In this document: in pieces, positions 6,394 to 12,403 of the stretch
Numbering within the stretch: the first letter of the stretch is position 1
How the letters are laid out: each line of letters begins with the position of its first letter
DNA from: an uncultured Porphyromonadaceae bacterium
GTDB lineage: Bacteria > Bacteroidota > Bacteroidia > Bacteroidales > Muribaculaceae
Assembly: GCA_947178685.1 (NCBI GenBank)
Contig: CAMWZE010000018.1
Location: forward strand, 1 to 12,403
Reading direction: 5' to 3'
Length of the DNA: 12,403 nt
Program-made: the position numbers and the translations under genes
The notes under the pieces: generated by a model
What the model saw: the letters and a program-made list of their open reading frames with translations, nothing else
Database searches by the model: none
Told to the model about the DNA's origin: nothing

Positions 6394-9300
6394 ATGATAA
6401 TGTCCATGCTCGTGGCCTGGGGAATGGCGCTTTCCTGTGTCTTGGCCGCTCCACATAAATCCCTTCATATCACTACCAATGAAGGACTACCGCATCAACA
6501 GGTGCAGGCGCTCGCTTTTGATAGAAAGGGTGCCCTATGGATCGCCACCCGAAACGGTCTGGGCCGTTACGACGGTTATGAAGTGAAGGTATATCATCAT
6601 GATCCCACCGACACTCTCTCACTGAGTCATAACTTCGTCACTCATCTTCTGTGTGATTCACAGGGAAGACTTTGGCTCTCCACAGACGCCGGCATCTGCC
6701 GCTATGATGCTGTGTCTGACAGTTTCCGGCGCTACGACATCTCGCGTCATATATCATCAATAACAGAGACTTCCGACGGACGCATCATCGTGACAGGCGA
6801 CCGGCTCTTCCTTTTCGAAGAGTCGGCCGACCGTTTCAATGTGGTCGACAACGTTTTGCCACACTTTATTCTATCAAGCGCGTCTGCTCCCGACGGGCGT
6901 GTTTTTCTCGCCACCAATTTCGGTTTGTTCTATCTTGATTCCACCCTATCGAGGATATCGAGTCTCGATCCGGCCCTATACAGTGATTTCCTGACCGGAG
7001 CCGACGGGATAGTTCCTTTGGAAGTAGACAGCCACAATCGTCTGTGGATTGGCAGGAACGGAAAAGGGTTGATGCGGATGGATCTCGCCACCGGAGCCGT
7101 AGAGCGTTATAATGATCCACGTCTCAACACATTGGTGCGTACGATATGTGAGGATAAGGAGCGGAATATATGGCTCGGCACAGAGAATGGCATAGTCATC
7201 CTGAAGCCTGACAATTCGCTGGAGACCATACAGCAGGACTTTACCGATAACTCGCGTCTTAACGATAATGCTGTCTACACCATTGTGTGTGACTCGACCG
7301 ACAATATATGGAGCGGTACCTATTTCGGCGGTATCAACGCCTTGATACGCAATGGTGGGCTGTTCCATACCATACGTCCCGGCAACGACGGTGAGTCGCT
7401 TTCCGGAAAGGCTGTGCGTCAGCTCATAGAGCCGCGTCCCGGTGAAATATGGATAGCCACCGAAGATGGCGGCCTTAATATGCTTGATGTAAAGTCGGGA
7501 AGTGTGAGGCCTTTTACAGCTATTCCTGAAATCGGCATCAACATACATTCACTTTTTCATGACAAGGAGGGTAACGCTATATGGATAGGCACATTCCGCA
7601 ACGGACTGTTCCGCTATGATCTCTCTACAGGGCGCTATAAGCGTTTCCTCCCCGGAAATAGCTCAGGATTGCGTTCGGATGCCGTGTTTGATATGATCAA
7701 GCTTGACGACGGATCTTTCTGGGTGGCCACTACATTAGGTTTGTACAAATATGACCGGGAGACAGATAGATTTCTACCTTCAGGCATTCCCGGTCTTGAC
7801 GATGAATTTGTCTACGGACTCAAGACCGGCAGGAAGGGGAGGGACCTATGGATAGCATCGCGCAATAAGGGTGTATTCAAAATGGATGGCGACACGAGGG
7901 AGACTGTCAACTGGAATGCCGGTGTCTCCGGTGCAGTTCTTCTTGACAATTACATACCTTCATTACTTGTAGACAGCCGGGGCACAGCCTGGATAGGCAC
8001 CAACAATTTCGGACTTTTCCGTATTCCTGCCGGAAGCACCGAAGTAGAGCGCGTAGTGCCCGATCCCTCTCTGGCCACAAGCTGCGTATGTGGATTGATT
8101 GAAGATGATCGCGGCATAATATGGATAACCACATCAGAGGGTCTGTTGCGATATGATCCCGCCACAAACCTCTTCTCCCGCTTTACTTCTTATAACGGAC
8201 TTCCCACCAACCAGTTTAATTTCCAATCAGGACTGCAGGCCTCGGATGGCAATATCTATGCGGGCACAGTTAATGGCCTTGTGACATTCGATCCTTCATC
8301 TCTCTCATCGTCGGCCCGCAGCTATGAGGTGCATCTTAATTCGTTGCTTATCGGCGACCGGGTAGCCCGCCCCGGTCGTATGGGTTCCCCTTTATCCGTA
8401 GCTATTGACGACACAGACTCTGTCACTCTTGATTTCTCCGACTCGCAGTCGTTTACAGTGGAATATGGTGTGGTTAATCCCGCGAGTGTGGGAAATATCA
8501 ATTATCAGGTGAAGTTAGTGGGGGTGGATAAGGAGTGGCGTAATGTGGGGAGATCACGGCAGTTCACCGGTATGGGTCTCCGGCCCGGCAGCTACACTCT
8601 CCTCATTAGGGCCAACGAGTCGGATTACGGTTGGGACGACCTCCCTGTCAGAGCTTTGAAAATAAAGGTGCTTCCTCCGTTCTACGCCACATGGTGGGCT
8701 TTCCTTGTGTATATCCTCGTCGCTGCCGGTCTGCTATATCTCCTATGGTGCTATCTGAGGAGGAGGCAGAGATTGCGGGAGAGGGAACACTTTGCCAAAA
8801 TGGAGAATGAGCAGGCGTTGAAACTGAATGAAGCGAAGATAGAATTTTTCACAGAGGTTTCCCATGAACTCAAGACACCCCTTTCTCTCATATCCGCTCC
8901 TCTGAGAAAGATGGAAGAGGTGCTTGGCGACTCTCCTGAGACAAGGAAATATCTTGAACCGGCCATACGTAATGCCGATAAGCTGACAGAGATAATCGAT
9001 CAGCTCGTCACATTCAATAAGGTTGAGAGCGGCACTTTCAAATTTTATGTAGAGAAAGGAAATCCGATGCTGTTCATTGAGCGTCTGGGTTCGCTATTCC
9101 TGGAGAATGCGGCTACGGCCGGTATAACTCTTCTGATAGAATGTGAAGACAACGGAGAGGAGGTATGGTTCTCTCCGTTGTATACGGAGCTGATTGTAAG
9201 CAACTTGCTCTCCAATGCCTTGAAGTTTACGGCAAGGGGTGGTAAAGTGGTGCTTTCAGCAAAAATCGTTTCAGAGCACGACTGCCCTTATCTCGATATT

Positions 9301-10407
9301 TCGGTTGCCGACAACGGCATCGGTATAGATCCGAGCGAGTATGAAAGTATATTCAAGAAATTCTATCAGACGCGCCGTGGGTTCAGCACCAACCACAAGG
9401 GGTGGGGTATAGGGCTTCCTTTGGTGAAGCGTCTTTCCGAGATTCATAAGGGGAGTGTCTCTCTGGATAGTGCCCGAGGAAGAGGTTCTACATTCAAGGT
9501 GCGTCTATGTGTAGACCCGGGAGCATTCCCCGAGACGAATCGTATAGGTGTGGATAAGACTGTAGTGCCTTTGGAAAACTATAGCTATACACTGCCTCTT
9601 CGACGCCTCGACTCTCAGTCGCAAGGAGAGGTGGCTGAGAGCCAGCGTCCCAAAATGCTGATAGTGGAGGATGAGGCCGATCTGCGGAATTTCCTTTCCG
9701 ACCTGTTTGAAGAATCATATGTGGTGACGGTAGCTGAGAATGGTAGGGATGCTCTGGATAAGGTTGCTGCCACAGGATTTGATATCATAATATCCGATGT
9801 GATGATGCCGGAGATAGACGGCATTGAGTTATGCCGGAGGATAAAGGGTGATGTGTCTACCTCCCACATTCCTGTGGTGCTGCTGACGGCCAAGAGCGAC
9901 AGTGAGGATGTGGTGAAGGGCTATATGTGTGGCGCGGAGGCATATGTGGCTAAACCGTTCGACCCACGTATCCTTGCTCTTCAGGTGCAGAATATAATGA
10001 AGATGAGCCGCCGGCGCCTTGAGATGGCAATTACCTCATCACCGGAGGAGAAAATTGAAGACGATTCTCTCAATCAGCTTGACCGTGACTTCATAAACGC
10101 ACTGAACCGGATCATCGATGGTAACATCGACAATCCAGCTCTGGATGTGGCTTATCTTACAGCGGCTTTGGGATTCAGCCGCACATTGCTCTATACTAAG
10201 ATGAAGAGTCTGTTGGGAGTTTCCATAGGCGACTATATCCGCAAGAAGCGTATGGCTGTGGCCAAGGAGATGCTCCGCAAGGGTAATAATGTCTCGGAGA
10301 CAGCTTATTCCACCGGTTTCTCTGATCCGGGCTATTTCTCGAAGGTATTTAGAAAGGAATTCGGACTGTCGCCTAAAGAGTTTATGTCAGGAGAATCAAA
10401 ATCCTGA
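6394..10407 (+). CDS. Hybrid two-component system sensor-regulator (HTCS)
   Basis: This 1337-residue protein combines periplasmic sensor, histidine kinase, receiver and DNA-binding output in one chain, the Bacteroidota HTCS design. A signal sequence spans residues 1-19. Thirteen clear Reg_prop blades are visible (for example LWIATRNGLGRYD at 48, IWIATEDGGLNMLD at 352, IYAGTVNGLVTFD at 621), plus one degenerate blade near 129-142. That makes fourteen, two seven-bladed propellers. A Y_Y_Y domain (about 687-760) precedes the membrane helix (767-786). The HisKA domain has His824 in FFTEVSHELKTPLS; the ATPase has the N box with Asn937/Asn941, DNGIGI (973-978) and GWGIGLPL (1003-1010). The receiver (about 1087-1203) has Asp1093, phosphoacceptor Asp1135, Thr1165 and Lys1187. 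An AraC-type HTH_18 domain fills about 1230-1333. All key residues are intact. The ligand is unknown; the operon suggests a mannose- or glucose-containing oligosaccharide. It probably activates its own operon through the repeats at 1597-1636. Confidence 0.95.
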   Translation: MIMSMLVAWGMALSCVLAAPHKSLHITTNEGLPHQQVQALAFDRKGALWIATRNGLGRYDGYEVKVYHHDPTDTLSLSHNFVTHLLCDSQGRLWLSTDAGICRYDAVSDSFRRYDISRHISSITETSDGRIIVTGDRLFLFEESADRFNVVDNVLPHFILSSASAPDGRVFLATNFGLFYLDSTLSRISSLDPALYSDFLTGADGIVPLEVDSHNRLWIGRNGKGLMRMDLATGAVERYNDPRLNTLVRTICEDKERNIWLGTENGIVILKPDNSLETIQQDFTDNSRLNDNAVYTIVCDSTDNIWSGTYFGGINALIRNGGLFHTIRPGNDGESLSGKAVRQLIEPRPGEIWIATEDGGLNMLDVKSGSVRPFTAIPEIGINIHSLFHDKEGNAIWIGTFRNGLFRYDLSTGRYKRFLPGNSSGLRSDAVFDMIKLDDGSFWVATTLGLYKYDRETDRFLPSGIPGLDDEFVYGLKTGRKGRDLWIASRNKGVFKMDGDTRETVNWNAGVSGAVLLDNYIPSLLVDSRGTAWIGTNNFGLFRIPAGSTEVERVVPDPSLATSCVCGLIEDDRGIIWITTSEGLLRYDPATNLFSRFTSYNGLPTNQFNFQSGLQASDGNIYAGTVNGLVTFDPSSLSSSARSYEVHLNSLLIGDRVARPGRMGSPLSVAIDDTDSVTLDFSDSQSFTVEYGVVNPASVGNINYQVKLVGVDKEWRNVGRSRQFTGMGLRPGSYTLLIRANESDYGWDDLPVRALKIKVLPPFYATWWAFLVYILVAAGLLYLLWCYLRRRQRLREREHFAKMENEQALKLNEAKIEFFTEVSHELKTPLSLISAPLRKMEEVLGDSPETRKYLEPAIRNADKLTEIIDQLVTFNKVESGTFKFYVEKGNPMLFIERLGSLFLENAATAGITLLIECEDNGEEVWFSPLYTELIVSNLLSNALKFTARGGKVVLSAKIVSEHDCPYLDISVADNGIGIDPSEYESIFKKFYQTRRGFSTNHKGWGIGLPLVKRLSEIHKGSVSLDSARGRGSTFKVRLCVDPGAFPETNRIGVDKTVVPLENYSYTLPLRRLDSQSQGEVAESQRPKMLIVEDEADLRNFLSDLFEESYVVTVAENGRDALDKVAATGFDIIISDVMMPEIDGIELCRRIKGDVSTSHIPVVLLTAKSDSEDVVKGYMCGAEAYVAKPFDPRILALQVQNIMKMSRRRLEMAITSSPEEKIEDDSLNQLDRDFINALNRIIDGNIDNPALDVAYLTAALGFSRTLLYTKMKSLLGVSIGDYIRKKRMAVAKEMLRKGNNVSETAYSTGFSDPGYFSKVFRKEFGLSPKEFMSGESKS

Positions 10408-10434
10408 ATCGTAAGTCCTGAACAATAGGCCCGT

Positions 10435-10935
10435 TTACTCGGTCATGGTGATGAGTGTGCCGGAGGTAGGCGACACTGTAGTGAGCACTAATTCAGCACC
10501 GTTGGAGGAGAGTCCTGAGCGTATGGCCTCTACATCTTCGGCTGTGGCGGTGCCATATGTGGCTGTGAAAATGCCGGAGATAGCGTCGCCCTGCACTACA
10601 AGCACATTATAGAAATTATGGTCGCCCGGTTCGGCAAAGATGCGGGCAAACTCGTGGGTGTTGTCGGCATTTGCCACCATATCGCTTGAAGGAATCTCAT
10701 TAATATTATTGAGGAAGTCGCCTTTCAGCCTTTCAGCATGATCGTTAGATTTTACTGTGGCTGTTCTGGCTCCATTAATATCTGCAATACCGTTAACCTG
10801 TATAGTCTGACTATCTTTTACTTTCATTCCCGGAATATCTTTTAACGACAGATATGCTTCATGTAGGGAAATCTGTGCCGAAGCCATTAAACTTACAGAT
10901 AAAATAGCGATGAGGGATAGGATTAACTTTTTCAT
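10435..10935 (-). CDS. Small secreted protein of unknown function
   Basis: I do not recognise this 166-residue protein. A standard signal peptide is visible: MKKLILSLIAILSVSLMASA, with cleavage after Ala20 before Gln21. The mature part is about 146 residues, mixed alpha/beta in appearance, with no cysteine and no further membrane segment. A hydrophobic strand at 109-115 (YNVLVVQ) leads into GDAISGIFTATYG, then a likely helix at 130-143. The C-terminus is rich in Thr and Ser. Start at 10935 is the first ATG, with the signal peptide directly at the N-terminus; the upstream bases are AT-rich with no Shine-Dalgarno. It is convergent with the sensor gene, 27 nt apart, and lies 113 nt downstream of the kinase gene on the same strand. 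No -7 box was found in that gap, so it may be read from the kinase transcript. Periplasmic or surface location is inferred. Confidence 0.8.
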   Translation of the reverse strand: MKKLILSLIAILSVSLMASAQISLHEAYLSLKDIPGMKVKDSQTIQVNGIADINGARTATVKSNDHAERLKGDFLNNINEIPSSDMVANADNTHEFARIFAEPGDHNFYNVLVVQGDAISGIFTATYGTATAEDVEAIRSGLSSNGAELVLTTVSPTSGTLITMTE

Positions 10936-11048
10936 AATTTTGTGTATTAAAGCGGTTAAAGTTTTTGTTGTCTGTTTACTTGTTTAACTTACTTTTCCCA
11001 CTATTGGTTCACTCCATTATGAAAAAATTTGAATTATGCACTATAAAA

Positions 11049-11981
11049 TCAGGATTTATTCTCTATAACGGCCTCTATATCCTCGGGTGTGCCGGAGAAG
11101 GGACCTGACGAGGCGAGTTTTATAGTACACATGGCCGCGGCATAGCAACCGCTTTCATAGATTCCGCATCCCTGGCCTCGTTTGAACAGATATCCGGCCA
11201 TGTAGGTGTCGCCGCAGCCGGTGGCATCCACCACATCTTTCGGCTTATAGGCGGGAATTTCGTAAAATTCTCCGTCGGCATAGATAAGGCTCCCCTGGTC
11301 GCCTAATGTGAGCACAACCTCTTTCACTCCCATCTCAGCCAGACGGAGCGCGGCCGTGCGGGGATCACTGCTCCCCGTGAGTACCTCCATCTCGTGTTCG
11401 TTGGCTTTAAGTATATCCACATATTTAAGGGCCTCCTCCTTCTCAGGCCAGTCAACGGCAAATACTTTCTCCCCTCTCACCTCGCGCAGATAGCCTTGCG
11501 CATCTATGGAGACTCTCCCTTTTCCGGCAAGATCCTTGAGCACCTCCATCGGGAAATCGTCGGCAAGGAGTGTGCCCAAGTGAAAGATTCCGGCTTCCAC
11601 GCCGCGGAGTCCCTCCACAGAGAATGGATCGGCCTTTGCAAGCACTCTTTGAGAGCGGTCGTTGCTGTTCTCTCCATAGGAGTTCTCGAAATATACAGAA
11701 TTATGGCTGGGGAGGACTTTCACCTCCACTCCCGCCTCGCGCAGCATGTCGACTGAGCGTTTCTCGCTCGGGGCAAGTGCGGTGACAAGGAGGAAGTCAT
11801 TGGCGTGAAGACGTGCCATGGCATGTCCGAAATAGAAAGCTGTTCCCCCCGGCATGTATGCCGTGTGGCGTGGGGTGATCACCTTATCGAGGGTTATATG
11901 GCCGATGCAGCATATCGCCGGCTTATTGGTGTTGAGGTTCATTGGATATGAAAGCACTTTGTAGTTTTGGTCAGCAGCCAT
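11049..11981 (-). CDS. PfkB-family carbohydrate kinase
   Basis: This 310-residue cytoplasmic protein is a ribokinase/PfkB-type sugar or nucleoside kinase, which transfers phosphate from ATP to a sugar hydroxyl. Motifs in order are the Gly-Gly substrate motif PGGTAFYFG (44-52), NEHE (194-197) matching the NxxE metal/phosphate motif, LTLGDQGS (224-231), and the anion-hole signature DATGCGDTYMAGY (252-264) with catalytic base Asp258. The length fits the family. Substrate cannot be assigned; the protein lacks an obvious subtype signature, so fructose-, ribose-, inositol- or nucleoside-directed activity are all possible. Two starts are plausible: ATG at 11981, used here, and ATG at 11942 (Met14), which lies nearer the conserved core that begins at about residue 21. 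Neither has a Shine-Dalgarno. It has its own -7 box at 12057-12064, so it is probably not part of the glycosidase regulon, although it could phosphorylate a sugar the glycosidases release. Confidence 0.92.
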   Translation of the reverse strand: MAADQNYKVLSYPMNLNTNKPAICCIGHITLDKVITPRHTAYMPGGTAFYFGHAMARLHANDFLLVTALAPSEKRSVDMLREAGVEVKVLPSHNSVYFENSYGENSNDRSQRVLAKADPFSVEGLRGVEAGIFHLGTLLADDFPMEVLKDLAGKGRVSIDAQGYLREVRGEKVFAVDWPEKEEALKYVDILKANEHEMEVLTGSSDPRTAALRLAEMGVKEVVLTLGDQGSLIYADGEFYEIPAYKPKDVVDATGCGDTYMAGYLFKRGQGCGIYESGCYAAAMCTIKLASSGPFSGTPEDIEAVIENKS

Positions 11982-12056
11982 GGATAGGTAATATTATCAT
12001 TAAATGTCCGTAGCCACTTGGATACTTATCATGAAGGTTAAAACAACTTCAATATG

Positions 12057-12064
12057 CAAAAGTA
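12057..12064 (-). promoter_or_regulatory. Bacteroidota -7 promoter box for the PfkB kinase gene
   Basis: On the minus strand this reads TACTTTTG, an exact TAnnTTTG match. A TTTC at 12088-12085 sits 20 nt upstream and fits the -33 TTTG element at 3 of 4 bases. Transcription would start near 12050, leaving a leader of about 70 nt to ATG 11981 or about 108 nt to ATG 11942. Confidence 0.65.
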
Positions 12065-12087
12065 ATAAAAAAGAACGACATAACGAA

Positions 12088-12119
12088 AGGATGGTGCTTT
12101 TTCACAAAGGCACCATCCT
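12088..12119 (-). terminator. Strong hairpin, possible minus-strand terminator
   Basis: AGGATGGTGC (12088-12097) and GCACCATCCT (12110-12119) pair perfectly over 10 bp. Three more A-T pairs extend the stem inward past one mismatch on the minus strand, leaving a GUGA (GNRA) tetraloop. On the minus strand the stem is followed by TTCGTT and, about 17 nt later, a run of six T. On the plus strand CCCATAACC follows, so a terminator would act only in the minus direction, for a transcript coming from the right. The T tract is imperfect, so this could instead be the last stem of a structured RNA. It touches the -33 region of the kinase promoter. Confidence 0.45.
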
Positions 12120-12158
12120 CCCATAACCAAAATTCAAGTATAAATTCCATGAAACGAA

Positions 12159-12225
12159 TCCGACGGGTTTCCAGCTCCGGAAATATCTGTCGGACTATCG
12201 TCCCTCTTTCCCAAGAATGACGATA
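12159..12225 (-). ncRNA. Two adjacent hairpins, possible structured RNA
   Basis: The first hairpin (12159-12194) has an outer 6-bp stem TCCGAC/GTCGGA and an inner 5-bp stem TTTCC/GGAAA around a 6-nt loop. The second (12196-12225) has a 7-bp stem TATCGTC/GACGATA, a 2x2 internal loop and a 4-bp stem TCTT/AAGA. On the minus strand the second loop is GGGA, a GNRA tetraloop. Only one base separates the two. The strand is uncertain: the tetraloops favour minus, while G-U pairs possible in the first hairpin's internal loop favour plus. No promoter box for such an RNA was found inside the window. It could also be the 3' untranslated region of a minus-strand gene beyond the right edge or a plus-strand leader. 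Confidence 0.3.
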
Positions 12226-12344
12226 CTGTTTCTAAAAAAGCAATTTAATCGATAGTTTCACAACTTTTATAATGACGTAATCACTTTTTAAAGCAGTTAT
12301 CAACTTGTATTTGTAGGTACTAACGGATAACCTGAATTTTGGGG

Positions 12345-12368
12345 TGTCTCCTCTGTTTTTCGGAGACA
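12345..12368. other. 7-bp inverted repeat near right edge
   Basis: TGTCTCC (12345-12351) and GGAGACA (12362-12368) form a perfect 7-bp stem with a 10-nt loop. No T-run follows on either strand. Its right arm contains GGAG five bases before an ATG at 12371, so on the plus strand it could mask a ribosome-binding site of a gene that runs off the window. That gene is not supported otherwise. Confidence 0.35.
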
Positions 12369-12403
12369 ATATGCGATACACGTTCATACCACCGCATATA
12401 TAT

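Larger units (their letters stand above)
11982..12403. other. 422-nt gene-poor region with promoter and several hairpins
   Basis: No convincing gene lies here. From left to right it holds the kinase leader (to about 12050), the kinase -7 box, a 14-bp hairpin (12088-12119), two adjacent hairpins (12159-12225) and a 7-bp hairpin (12345-12368). Short frames exist: a 23-codon plus-strand frame from ATG 12149, and a minus-strand frame open from the right edge to a stop at 12232. Neither shows a recognisable motif. No tRNA-like cloverleaf was seen. Confidence 0.6.

Noticed and set aside
6976..7548. Minus-strand open frame (190 codons) inside the sensor propeller region
   Set aside because: It is antisense to repeated blade motifs and has no recognisable domain or start context.
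10408..10434. Terminator between the convergent sensor and secreted-protein genes
   Set aside because: The 27-nt gap has no inverted repeat or T-run worth calling.
12149..12220. 23-codon plus-strand frame starting MKRIRR as a leader peptide
   Set aside because: No promoter box, no run of one amino acid and no downstream gene in the window; it could easily be chance.
12297..12305. TTATCAACT resembling a DnaA box
   Set aside because: A single 7-of-9 match without a cluster or neighbouring replication genes is not evidence of an origin.
12232..12402. Minus-strand frame open from the right edge to TAG at 12232, possible C-terminal end of a neighbouring gene
   Set aside because: It is AT- and lysine-rich unlike the other genes here and has no recognisable motif. 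Sequence beyond the edge would decide it.
12371..12403. Plus-strand ATG preceded by GGAG, possible start of a gene running off the right edge
   Set aside because: Only 11 codons are visible, no promoter box was found upstream, and Bacteroidota rarely depend on a Shine-Dalgarno.

Overview
This window looks like a chromosomal segment from a gut-type Bacteroidota, most likely order Bacteroidales and possibly Muribaculaceae (the family is inference). The reasons are a hybrid two-component system with a two-propeller sensor, secreted GH92 and GH31 enzymes, exact matches to the Bacteroidota -7 promoter box (TAnnTTTG) in three intergenic regions, and little Shine-Dalgarno signal at starts.

Layout. 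Positions 47-134 hold a degenerate 24-bp tandem repeat beyond the 3' end of a minus-strand outer-membrane protein gene (150-1370). That protein is related to PagL lipid A deacylase / acyloxyacyl hydrolase. A divergent regulatory region (1371-1734) carries a minus-strand -7 box for this gene, a plus-strand -7 box for the next gene, and two 20-bp direct repeats (1597-1636) that look like an activator operator. Three plus-strand genes follow in tight order: a secreted GH92 alpha-mannosidase-family enzyme (1735-4098), a periplasmic GH31 alpha-glucosidase-like enzyme (4200-6380) and, 13 nt later, a 1337-aa hybrid two-component sensor/regulator (6394-10407). Converging on them are two minus-strand genes: an unrecognised small secreted protein (10435-10935) and a PfkB-family sugar kinase (11049-11981). 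The right end (11982-12403) has no convincing gene. It holds the kinase promoter and a run of hairpins that could be a terminator and/or a structured RNA.

How the genes may work together (inference). GH92 and GH31 are exported and would remove terminal mannose and glucose from an alpha-linked glycan. The sensor propellers would bind a released or partly trimmed sugar, and the AraC-type output domain would act on the direct repeats upstream of GH92, so the operon would activate itself. No SusC/SusD transporter pair lies within the window. The mannosidase plus glucosidase-II-like pairing would suit glucosylated high-mannose N-glycans or a mixed alpha-glucan/mannan, but the sequence does not settle the substrate.

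The most unusual items are the direct repeats as a candidate sensor-regulator operator, the hairpin cluster at 12088-12225 (two hairpins end in GNRA tetraloops on the minus strand), the compact Sus-less enzyme-enzyme-sensor operon, and the apparent loss of the PagL catalytic glutamate in the outer-membrane protein.
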